This document shows positions 9,297 through 18,145 of a DNA stretch of 45,507 bases, piece after piece. Positions within the stretch are counted from its first letter, which is position 1. Each line of letters opens with the position of its first letter. Made by a program: the position numbers and the translations under genes. This stretch comes from Candidatus Kaiserbacteria bacterium. Its GTDB lineage: Bacteria > Patescibacteriota > Minisyncoccia > Phycocordibacterales > UBA2100. The stretch is from NCBI GenBank assembly GCA_027083345.1, contig JALWOZ010000028.1, positions 1-45,507 on the forward strand, given 5' to 3'. A model generated the notes under the pieces. It was given only the letters and a program-made list of their open reading frames with translations, searched no databases and had not been told where the DNA came from.

Positions 9297-10262
9297 ATGA
9301 AAGTATATATAACGAGAAGGATACCAGAGAGTGGCATTAAGTTGCTAAGAGAGGCCGGACACGAGGTGGCAGTGAGTGATAAAGATGGGGTGCTAACCAA
9401 GCAAGAGTTAGTAGGGGCTTTAAAAGAGCATAATCCTGACGCTGTAATCCCATTATTAACAGATACTATAGATGCTGAAGTTTTTGACTCTGCTCCACAG
9501 GCTAAGGTCTTTGCGTCTTACTCTGTTGGCTTTAATCATATAAATCTTGATGATGCCAAGTCTAGAGGAGTTATTATAACTAATACTCCCGGAGTGCTTA
9601 CAGACACGGTAGCTGAATATGCTGTTAGTATGATATGTGCGATGACAAAGAGAATTGTAGAAGGAGATCAATTTACAAAAAAGGGAGAGTATAAAGGCTG
9701 GGCACCTATGCTCTTATTAGGAGCAGATCTTAAAGGTAAGACTTTGGGAGTTTTAGGAGCGGGGCGCATAGGCTCTAGGGTATCTGAGATTATGAGTAAA
9801 GGCTTTGATATGAATATTGTTTATTATGACATTAAAGAGAATGAATTTTTAAATACTCAAGTGAATGCTGAGTTTCGTAGTACACCGGAGGACGTGCTTA
9901 AAGAGGCAGATGTAGTAACTGTGCACGTACCTCTCTTAGACTCTACACGGCACTTGCTGAATGCTGATAGATTGGCGATGATGAAGCCGTCTGCATATTT
10001 GGTGAATACCTCACGAGGGCCTGTTATAGATGAGCAGGCTTTAGTAGATGTGTTGAAAAGTAACAAAATAAAAGGAGCTGCACTTGATGTGTATGAAGAT
10101 GAGCCAAACTTAGCTCCCGGTTTGGCAGAGCTAGACAATGTGATACTCACACCACACATAGCCAGTGCTACTCAAGAGACTCGAGAGAAAATGAGTGAGA
10201 TGGCAGCTAAAAATGTGATTGCCGTGCTGAGTGGAGGTGAACCTATAAATAAAGTAGAGTAA
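9297..10262 (+). CDS. D-isomer-specific 2-hydroxyacid dehydrogenase (glyoxylate/hydroxypyruvate reductase-like)
   Basis: GKTLGVLGAGRIGSRVSEIM Rossmann motif, NTSRGPVIDEQALVDVL, ALDVYEDEP, LTPHIASATQETR. Confidence 0.93.
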   Translation: MKVYITRRIPESGIKLLREAGHEVAVSDKDGVLTKQELVGALKEHNPDAVIPLLTDTIDAEVFDSAPQAKVFASYSVGFNHINLDDAKSRGVIITNTPGVLTDTVAEYAVSMICAMTKRIVEGDQFTKKGEYKGWAPMLLLGADLKGKTLGVLGAGRIGSRVSEIMSKGFDMNIVYYDIKENEFLNTQVNAEFRSTPEDVLKEADVVTVHVPLLDSTRHLLNADRLAMMKPSAYLVNTSRGPVIDEQALVDVLKSNKIKGAALDVYEDEPNLAPGLAELDNVILTPHIASATQETREKMSEMAAKNVIAVLSGGEPINKVE

Positions 10263-10357
10263 TTTAATAGAATAAATACTGTTGACATATTTGAGTATAT
10301 ATGTTAGTTGTATATATAACCTCCGCAATTGTGCTGGGGTAACGAAAGGATAGGAAT

Positions 10358-10576
10358 ATGAGACACGTCGTCGTTCTTGTTTTGATGGCTTTCTCTCCGT
10401 TTTTACCGGCCAGGCCGGCCTCTGCCGCCGATGCGTGGCGGCCCGCTGGCCCGGCCGTTTGCCGCGGCCAGGCAGATTGCTTGAACGCCTATTGGGCGTT
10501 CAAGAATATCGCCAAACAGGCTGAGCTGGCGTCGGCCAACTCGGTGACATGCATCACCAAACTGAAAGGGTGGTGA
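10358..10576 (+). CDS. Small secreted protein (72 aa), signal peptide, Cys-containing
   Basis: Purine-rich GAAAGGATAGGAAT before ATG; MRHVVVLVLMAFSPFLPARPASA signal peptide; strikingly GC-rich; TTGACA upstream at 10282; strong terminator immediately downstream. Confidence 0.6.
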   Translation: MRHVVVLVLMAFSPFLPARPASAADAWRPAGPAVCRGQADCLNAYWAFKNIAKQAELASANSVTCITKLKGW

Positions 10577-10593
10577 CGTGGCCGAGAGTGTGT

Positions 10594-10635
10594 GGCCCCT
10601 GTCTGCAGATAAATATCTGCAGACAGGGGCCTTTT
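10594..10635 (+). terminator. Strong intrinsic terminator
   Basis: GGCCCCTGTCTGCAGAT-AAAT-ATCTGCAGACAGGGGCC, perfect 17-bp stem, then TTTT. Confidence 0.9.
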
Positions 10636-10642
10636 GATTTAA

Positions 10643-12556
10643 TTATACACTAACAACTACAGGTATGACTATTGGTCTTTTGTGGGTTTGTTGGGTTAGG
10701 TATTTTTGTACCTGAGTGGCTACCTCAGCCTTTATCCTATCTGTGTCTATTAATCTTTGGTTTTTTGTTATATTTTCAGTAGTTTTTTTAATTATTATTC
10801 TTGTTTGCTGTAGTAGCTCTTGAGACTCCCTCAGATAGACGAATCCTCTTGAGATAATATCTGGAGATTTGCGTAGGCGTCCGGTGCGTTGATCTATCGT
10901 AACGACTACTACAAATATACCTTCCTCAGATAAGTCCTTCCTATCTCTCATTACCGTTGTTTGTATATCTGATATTTTGTGTCCCTCCACTACACGTAGG
11001 GTAGAGGCAACCTTCTCTTTAAGCTGTACTAATTTAGTACCATTATCTTGTATCTCTATAACTGCACTATTGCCATCAGGAATAGCTATGTTCTCATATG
11101 GTAGGCCTATGGACTCGTGTATAGTGTCTGCATGAGCACGGAGCATGTAGTAGTGCCCATGTTGAGGCATAAAGAATTTAGGCTTTATTTGATTGTGTAT
11201 CCATTTGGCCTCCTCTGCATAACCGTGTCCAGAGGCGTGCACATCTGAGGATTCGTAAGTGATCATATGAGCTCCTTGTCTTGAGAATTTGTCTTTAAGT
11301 ACTTGTACTGCTCGCTCATTACCTGGTATAACAGAAGAGGAGAGGACTATGGTGTCGTCTTTGGTTAGGGTTATGTATTTGTGAGACTTATCTCCTATCC
11401 TACGCAGTGCCGCATAGGTGTCTCCTTGTGCTCCTGTTGCCAATACAACTATTTTACTCGGAGCATACTCCACTACCTGCTCTACGCCAATTATTGTACC
11501 TTTTTGAGGTTTAAAGTAGCCTATCTTCTCTGCTATGGTCATGTTTTGCTTCATGCTCCTACCTTCCAAGACTACCTTTTTGCCATATTTCTCCGCCAGG
11601 CTTATTATTTTTGCAAGACGCTCTATTTGAGATGCAAATGCCCCTATGATGAGTCTACCTTTTTTATGGTTTGATAAAATCTCGTCAAAGGTGTCAAATA
11701 CTCTCTTCTCCGGTATAGACCAACCTTGCTTCCATACATTGGTAGAGTCCATAAGCAACATTAATGGAGGGTTGTTTTTAAATCTAGAGAAGTTGTTAAC
11801 TTCGTCTTTGGTCGGTACTCCGTCTTTATGGTCTAGTTTTATATCTCCGGTTATCGCTACATCTCCTATTGGGGTCTTAACAACTATACCTATAGAATCG
11901 GGGAAGGTGTGAGTAGTAGCAAAAAACTCTAATGTTAGGTGTTCTCCTATTTTTATTTTCTCGTCTCCTATTACTGTGCGTAAGTCTAATGGGTCAGCGT
12001 GAGGGAATTCGGCTTGCCTACCCTTTATCATTTGTATAACGAGGTTGGTGGAGTATATCGGTATGTCTGCTCCAATCTCCTCCATAAGGTATGGCAAGCC
12101 ACCGATGTGGTCTAGGTGTCCATGTGTTATACCCACCGCTTTTATTTTATGTTTGTTATCTCGCAAATAGCCTGTGTTAGCCAAGATATAGTCTACTCCC
12201 GGAGTCTCCTCAGACTCAAATTGGAAGCCGGCGTCTATGACGATTATCTCGTTATCATATTCTATGGCTGTCATATTGCGCCCAATCTCTTCTACTCCAC
12301 CGAGTGGCAAAATACGTACATCTCCCTTTTTAAGAGCAGGTACGGGAGATGCCCCTTTAGCTAAGCGCGTAGGAGCACTCATAAGTGCTTGAGGTTTTTG
12401 GTTTAATGGTCTTGATCGATTAACTCTGGGCATCTTTACGCCACTGCGTATCGTATTGTTTTGGGCTTTTTTGCGCTGTGAACTCTTATTGTTTGGGGTA
12501 TACCCAGCATTGTATGTACGCCTTCGTCTGGGCGTTTTCTCTTTTTGCTCTGTCAT
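10643..12556 (-). CDS. rnj: Ribonuclease J (metallo-beta-lactamase/beta-CASP)
   Basis: THGHLDHIGGLPYL, beta-CASP IGAFASQIERL, HASGHGYAEEAKW, MPQHGHYYMLRAHA. Confidence 0.95.
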   Translation of the reverse strand: MTEQKEKTPRRRRTYNAGYTPNNKSSQRKKAQNNTIRSGVKMPRVNRSRPLNQKPQALMSAPTRLAKGASPVPALKKGDVRILPLGGVEEIGRNMTAIEYDNEIIVIDAGFQFESEETPGVDYILANTGYLRDNKHKIKAVGITHGHLDHIGGLPYLMEEIGADIPIYSTNLVIQMIKGRQAEFPHADPLDLRTVIGDEKIKIGEHLTLEFFATTHTFPDSIGIVVKTPIGDVAITGDIKLDHKDGVPTKDEVNNFSRFKNNPPLMLLMDSTNVWKQGWSIPEKRVFDTFDEILSNHKKGRLIIGAFASQIERLAKIISLAEKYGKKVVLEGRSMKQNMTIAEKIGYFKPQKGTIIGVEQVVEYAPSKIVVLATGAQGDTYAALRRIGDKSHKYITLTKDDTIVLSSSVIPGNERAVQVLKDKFSRQGAHMITYESSDVHASGHGYAEEAKWIHNQIKPKFFMPQHGHYYMLRAHADTIHESIGLPYENIAIPDGNSAVIEIQDNGTKLVQLKEKVASTLRVVEGHKISDIQTTVMRDRKDLSEEGIFVVVVTIDQRTGRLRKSPDIISRGFVYLRESQELLQQTRIIIKKTTENITKNQRLIDTDRIKAEVATQVQKYLTQQTHKRPIVIPVVVSV

Positions 12557-12583
12557 TATGTTCTGTTATTTAGTTTAGTAATT

Positions 12584-14278
12584 TTAGAATCTTAGTGTTC
12601 TAGTTGTTTTTATATGCCATAAATGGATATTATTAAATCTGTCGCTAGGCTCTGCATTAGAGGGGAGTTGCACTCCTAGTATGTTGTTATCTTTAATATA
12701 TATAAAAGAAGGTGCATATAAGAATATTGCGGGGATATCCTTGTTTATTTGAGTAGCTACTTTTTTGTAAATGCCAGCTCTCTTTTCAGCGTCTATTGTT
12801 TTACGTGCTTCTACTAAAAGATTATCTACTGAGCCGTTTGTATAATTGGCGATGTTTAGTCCCGGATCATTCCTTTGAGATGAATGCCAAAAGGCATAAG
12901 GGTCGGGATCTGTGCCCACTATTGTACCAAATAAGAGCGCTTCGAACTCCCTTGTCCTTAATACATTCTGTGCTAGGTCTCCAGGTTCAAATACCTCAGA
13001 CTTTACTTGTACTCCTATATTTTGCCATATATTAGAGATTGTGGTCGCTATATTCTTTAGTTCCGTGCTGTTTACGGTTGTCAGAGTTATAGAGAGTGTT
13101 TCCCCGTCTTTTTTGTAAAATCCGCTTTCTTCATCTAACTTCCAACCATTTTTCTCTAATCTATTTTTGGCGTCTTTTATAGATAGGGGTTTTGTTGTGG
13201 TTGTATCGTGTTTGTCAATTAATATAGAATCTACTTTTTGAGCATAACCATTTAAAGAGTTTTGTATTAAGGAGTCTTTATCTATAACATCTCTTAAAAT
13301 TTCTCTTATGTATTTATTTTTTAATATTTTGTTTTGATTTTGATTAAAGAATATAGCAAATATACGAGGCAGTGTAGTCGTAATCACCGACACTGACTTA
13401 GACTTTACTATACTGTCTACACTCTCAGGAGATACCTCACTCATTGAGGTAATATCTCCTTTTAACATTGCTTCAGTTAATCGGTCTTTGTTGGGGTAGA
13501 AGTTCATCTCCATCTTTTTTATAAAGGGCTTACCTCTAACATATTTTTTAAATCTCTCTAAAATAAATTTTGTAGGTATACCAGAATTGCTGTGTGTAGA
13601 GCTTATAAACTTATAAGGGCCACTACCTATAGGCTCGGTATTGAATTTGCTAAATATAAATTCGTCAGCAGTTAAATCTCCCAAATGCTCTTGCGGTAGG
13701 ATGCCTATTAAAGTATTTTGTAAAAATTGTGCATATGGCTTCTCTAAAGAGAAGGTTATTGTATAATCGTCTACTTTTTGGACTGCTACTCCTTCCCAAT
13801 GGGCTCTCTCAGGACTTTTTATGTCAGGTTGTTTCGCCTTCTCGATAGTGAAGATGATATCATCAGCAGTCAATGGTGTACCATCGTGAAATGTTAACCC
13901 TTTGTGCAATTTGAAGGTATATTTTTTGGCGTCTTTAGATACTGTATAACTCTTTGCTAGCTCTGGTATTAGATTACCATTAACATCTTTAGTCATTAGG
14001 CCGGCATATATGAGGTTTGATAAGTCTTTGTCTGTTTGAGATATTGCCAGTACAGGGTTTATAAATCTTGGAGCACCGATCACTCCTTCTATTATTTTGC
14101 CTCCCGAGCTGGGGACTACAGTAGAGGCGTTGATGTATACTTTATTTATTATAGATAGAGCACTTAAGATTAATAGGAGGGTCAGCACATAAAATACCCA
14201 TCTTTCTGTTGGTCTCATTACTTTATGAGTATTCTCCATATTGGACAATACTGGTATGGTAAATTGTTTTTTAAACAT
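12584..14278 (-). CDS. Membrane-anchored ABC transporter substrate-binding protein, family 5 (oligopeptide type)
   Basis: N-terminal TM; LSNLIYAGLMTKDVNGNLIPELAKSYTVSKDAKKYTFKLHKGLTFHDGTPLTADDIIFTIEKAK. Confidence 0.9.
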   Translation of the reverse strand: MFKKQFTIPVLSNMENTHKVMRPTERWVFYVLTLLLILSALSIINKVYINASTVVPSSGGKIIEGVIGAPRFINPVLAISQTDKDLSNLIYAGLMTKDVNGNLIPELAKSYTVSKDAKKYTFKLHKGLTFHDGTPLTADDIIFTIEKAKQPDIKSPERAHWEGVAVQKVDDYTITFSLEKPYAQFLQNTLIGILPQEHLGDLTADEFIFSKFNTEPIGSGPYKFISSTHSNSGIPTKFILERFKKYVRGKPFIKKMEMNFYPNKDRLTEAMLKGDITSMSEVSPESVDSIVKSKSVSVITTTLPRIFAIFFNQNQNKILKNKYIREILRDVIDKDSLIQNSLNGYAQKVDSILIDKHDTTTTKPLSIKDAKNRLEKNGWKLDEESGFYKKDGETLSITLTTVNSTELKNIATTISNIWQNIGVQVKSEVFEPGDLAQNVLRTREFEALLFGTIVGTDPDPYAFWHSSQRNDPGLNIANYTNGSVDNLLVEARKTIDAEKRAGIYKKVATQINKDIPAIFLYAPSFIYIKDNNILGVQLPSNAEPSDRFNNIHLWHIKTTRTLRF

Positions 14279-14296
14279 TGTCTTAATGTCTTGATG

Positions 14297-14581
14297 TTAA
14301 GCAATAAACAAAGATGCAAATGTTGTGAGTACAAATAATATTGCAATAATTATGGTCGCATTAAATAGAGTCTTCTCTACTCCTCGTCTTGTATTGAAGG
14401 TGCTACTGCCCGAGTCTGCACCAAAAGCTCCTCCCAATCCGGATGCAGACCTCTGCATAAGGATCATAATGATTAGAAGTATAGATAAAGCTATTTGAAT
14501 GTATGGTAATATGCTTACTACTGATTCCATTATCGGCAATGCTAACATAGCGTCAAAAATACGCAAGTAATCTATATACAC
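14297..14581 (-). CDS. secG: Preprotein translocase subunit SecG
   Basis: LLIIMILMQRSASGLGGAFG, FNTRRGVEKTLFNATIIIAILFVLTTFA. Start codon uncertain (GTG 14581 or downstream ATG). Confidence 0.88.
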   Translation of the reverse strand: MYIDYLRIFDAMLALPIMESVVSILPYIQIALSILLIIMILMQRSASGLGGAFGADSGSSTFNTRRGVEKTLFNATIIIAILFVLTTFASLFIA

Positions 14582-14622
14582 TTAGTTAGCATAGTATAAA
14601 TGCATATGTTAAAATAATTTTA

Positions 14623-17052
14623 ATGAAAGATTTTAAGGTGTATGATCATAAAAAGTTAGACCAAAAGTGGCGCAAGGCTTGGGACGAGGCAAATGTGTAT
14701 AAGACCACTGAGGATGCTGACAAAGAGGAGTTTTACATCTTAGACATGTTCCCTTATCCGTCTGGGGCGGGCCTACATGTTGGGCACCCTAAGGGCTACA
14801 TTGCGACAGACATAATAAGTAGGTATAAGAAGATGAAGGGCTTTAACGTACTCCACCCGATGGGTTGGGATGCCTTTGGCTTACCTGCGGAGCAACACGC
14901 ACTTAAGAATAAGGTGCATCCAAAGATAAATACTGATGAGAACATCGCCAGGTATAAAGAGCAGTTAGAGAAGATATCACTCAATTACGATTGGGAGAGA
15001 GAGATAAGCACCACAGACCCAGAGTTTTATAAATGGACGCAATGGGCATTTATACAGATGTTTAAGAAGGGCTTGGTATTTGAGAGTAATGAGCCGATAA
15101 ACTGGTGCCCGTCTTGTAAGACCGGGCTTGCCAATGAAGATTTGGAAGATGGCAAATGCGAGAGATGCGACTCTGAGATAGAGCAAAAGCCGATACGCCA
15201 GTGGGTGATAAGAATTACAGACTATGCAGATAGACTCTTGGCAGACTTAGACAAGCTGGACTGGCAAGAGAGCATAAAGGAGTCACAGAGGAAATGGATT
15301 GGGCGCTCAGAGGGTGCAGAGATTGATTTTGCCGTTAAGGACTCTGATGATAAGATTAAGGTCTTTACTACTCGCCCTGATACACTCTTTGGTGCAACAT
15401 ATATGGTGCTTGCCCCGGAGCATAAGTTTGTGCAAAAATGGATTGATGAAGGAGTGATAGAGAATAAAGAAGAAGTTGAGAATTACGCAAAAGAGGCGAG
15501 CAAAAAGAGCCACATAGAGCGGGGGGATATGACTAAAGAGAAGACGGGTGTGGAACTGAAGGGGATAAAGGCAATCAACCCGGCCCTAAATAAATCGGGC
15601 GAAGCAAATAATGAGGAGTTGCCGATATACATTGCCGACTATGTAATGGCAGACTACGGCACCGGAGCCATAATGGCCGTACCGGCACACGATGAACGCG
15701 ACTTTGAATTCGCTAAAAAGTACAAGATAGAAATAAAAGATGTTATTTCCGGACGTAAAAATGAAGATGAGGCATTTATTGGTTCAGGTAAGTTAATAAA
15801 CTCCGGTAAGTTTGATGGGATGGACAGTGAGGAGGCTAAGAAGGCTATTACTGAGTTTGTGGGCGGTAAGATGACTGTGAGTTATAAATTGCGTGACTGG
15901 GTATTTGCACGGCAGAGGTATTGGGGTGAGCCTATACCGCTGGTGCATTGTGATAAGTGCGGAGTTGTGCCAGTGCCGGAGGAGGAGTTGCCACTTAAGT
16001 TACCAGAGGTAGAGAGTTATGAGCCGACAGGCACAGGTGAGAGTCCTCTGGCAGGCATAGACGAGTGGGTGAATGTGAAGTGCCCTGAGTGTGGTGGCGA
16101 CGCCAAGCGAGAGACAAATACAATGCCACAATGGGCAGGCTCAAGCTGGTATTACTTGCGCTACATAGACCCGCATAATAGCGAGGCGTTGGTAGATAAG
16201 GAGAAGGAGGCGTATTGGAGTCCTGTAGATTTCTACGTTGGTGGGGCAGAGCATGCTACTCGGCATCTTATATATGCACGCTTCTGGCATAAATTCTTAT
16301 ACGATATTGGAGTAGTTAAATATAATGAGCCATTTAAGAAGCTCCAGACAGTGGGGCTTATAATGGCAGAGGACGGGCGCAAGATGAGCAAGCGTTGGGG
16401 TAATGTTATCAATCCTGATGACATAATAGACGAGTATGGTGCAGATGCCTTCCGTACTTATGAGATGTTTATGGGACCATTTGACCAAGCAGTTAATTGG
16501 AGTACTAAGGGTCTTATGGGTCCGAAGAGGTTTTTAGATAAGGTGTGGAAGATGCAAGATGACCTAGCTAGTGAATCATCCAAAAAGGTGCAAGCGCAGT
16601 TGCATAAGACTATTAAGAAAGTGGGTGAGGATATAGAGGGTATGAAATATAATACGGCTATCTCTGAGATGATGATACTTGTAAATTTGGCAGAGAAGGA
16701 GTGTATAAGCAAGAATGACTTTGAGAAGTTATTGTTGATATTAAGTCCATTTGCACCGCATATGACTCAAGAACTTTGGAGCATATTAGGACATAATACA
16801 TTTTTAATAGGAGAACAGTGGCCAAATTACGATAATCTTTTGCTAATAGAGGATGTCGTAACAGTGGTAGTACAAGTAAATGGTAAAAATAGAGCAGAAC
16901 TTATCCTACCTCAAGACACTTCAGAGCAAGAGGTTAGAGAGTTAGCGTTGGCAAATGAGGCTGTGGATAAGTGGGTCAAAAAGACAGGAAGTGGCGAAGT
17001 TAAGCGCTTTATTTATATAACTGGACGAGTGGCAAATATTGTGGTACAGTAG
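14623..17052 (+). CDS. leuS: Leucyl-tRNA synthetase
   Basis: DMFPYPSGAGLHVGHPKGY, MAVPAHDERDFEF editing motif, GRKMSKRWGNVINPDD (KMSKR). Confidence 0.97.
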   Translation: MKDFKVYDHKKLDQKWRKAWDEANVYKTTEDADKEEFYILDMFPYPSGAGLHVGHPKGYIATDIISRYKKMKGFNVLHPMGWDAFGLPAEQHALKNKVHPKINTDENIARYKEQLEKISLNYDWEREISTTDPEFYKWTQWAFIQMFKKGLVFESNEPINWCPSCKTGLANEDLEDGKCERCDSEIEQKPIRQWVIRITDYADRLLADLDKLDWQESIKESQRKWIGRSEGAEIDFAVKDSDDKIKVFTTRPDTLFGATYMVLAPEHKFVQKWIDEGVIENKEEVENYAKEASKKSHIERGDMTKEKTGVELKGIKAINPALNKSGEANNEELPIYIADYVMADYGTGAIMAVPAHDERDFEFAKKYKIEIKDVISGRKNEDEAFIGSGKLINSGKFDGMDSEEAKKAITEFVGGKMTVSYKLRDWVFARQRYWGEPIPLVHCDKCGVVPVPEEELPLKLPEVESYEPTGTGESPLAGIDEWVNVKCPECGGDAKRETNTMPQWAGSSWYYLRYIDPHNSEALVDKEKEAYWSPVDFYVGGAEHATRHLIYARFWHKFLYDIGVVKYNEPFKKLQTVGLIMAEDGRKMSKRWGNVINPDDIIDEYGADAFRTYEMFMGPFDQAVNWSTKGLMGPKRFLDKVWKMQDDLASESSKKVQAQLHKTIKKVGEDIEGMKYNTAISEMMILVNLAEKECISKNDFEKLLLILSPFAPHMTQELWSILGHNTFLIGEQWPNYDNLLLIEDVVTVVVQVNGKNRAELILPQDTSEQEVRELALANEAVDKWVKKTGSGEVKRFIYITGRVANIVVQ

Positions 17053-17058
17053 TTTGTA

Positions 17059-18096
17059 ATGGCAATAAAAATATCATTTAAACCAAAAGAAATAAGTAAA
17101 AAGTTACTCAAGGCATTACCCGAGCGCTCTGCTGATGTGCTTACTAGGAGATTTGGCTTAGGTAAGAGTGTGAAAAGGGAGACACTGGAGAGTGTTGGAC
17201 GCTCTTACGGTATTACAAGAGAGAGAGTGCGCCAGATAGAGACTAGTGCTATATCAAATATTCAAAAGAGTGATCAATACAAAGCTTGTGAGGATATTTT
17301 TACAGAGTTTGCAGGAGTTATACAAGATTTAGGTTCGGTTGTACCAGAGGAGGTATTGCTAAATGAGATAAGTAACAGTGAGTCTGTACATAATCATATC
17401 CATTTTTTACTTGTAGTAGGTAGCGCTTTTGGTAAGTTGAAGGAGAATACTAAGTTTGTGAGTCGTTGGTATGCTGATAAATATATTAGTGAGCTTGTGC
17501 ATGATGCTATTGAGCGGGTGTATAAGAAGATTAATAGAGACCAATTGTTGGCTGAGAGAGAGATTATAGATATGTTATTAGCTGAGTTGGGGGATGATAT
17601 AGATGACAAGTATAAGCGAGATGATATAGTAAAAGGTTGGTTGAATCTCTCTAAAGATTTAAGTAAGAATAAATTAGGAGATTGGGGTAGAGTAGGCTCA
17701 CCGGGTATTAATATTAGAGGTATAAGAGATATGGCATGGTTGGTGTTGCGTAGGCATGGGTCTCCAATGCATTATGGAGAGGTGGCAAAAGCCATAGAGG
17801 ATACATTTGACCGCAGTGCGCATAGTGCCACTTGTCATAATGAGTTGATTAAAGATGATAGGTTTGTTCTTGTGGGGCGTGGTTTGTATGCTCTCTCAGA
17901 GTGGGGTTATTCTACAGGTTTGGTTAAAGATGTTATAAGAGACATATTAGAGAAGGAGGGACCTTTAAGTAAAGAAGATTTAATAGATGCCGTGAAGCGT
18001 GAGCGCTATGTAAAAACAAATACCATAATGGTCAACTTGCAAGATACTGATATCTTTGGTGTGAGTGAGGACGGGAAGTATTTTGCTGTTGCTTAA
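17059..18096 (+). CDS. Sigma-70 region-4-like HTH protein with C-terminal HARE-HTH-like winged helix
   Basis: N-term ERSADVLTRRFGLGKSVKRETLESVGRSYGITRERVRQIE resembles sigma region 4; C-term AWLVLRRHGSPMHYGEVAKAIEDTF...DDRFVLVGRGLYALSEWGY resembles HARE-HTH. Confidence 0.75.
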   Translation: MAIKISFKPKEISKKLLKALPERSADVLTRRFGLGKSVKRETLESVGRSYGITRERVRQIETSAISNIQKSDQYKACEDIFTEFAGVIQDLGSVVPEEVLLNEISNSESVHNHIHFLLVVGSAFGKLKENTKFVSRWYADKYISELVHDAIERVYKKINRDQLLAEREIIDMLLAELGDDIDDKYKRDDIVKGWLNLSKDLSKNKLGDWGRVGSPGINIRGIRDMAWLVLRRHGSPMHYGEVAKAIEDTFDRSAHSATCHNELIKDDRFVLVGRGLYALSEWGYSTGLVKDVIRDILEKEGPLSKEDLIDAVKRERYVKTNTIMVNLQDTDIFGVSEDGKYFAVA

Positions 18097-18145
18097 GTTA
18101 ATGTATATAAGTATTTGCAAAATACTTTAGTGTATTCGGACATTA

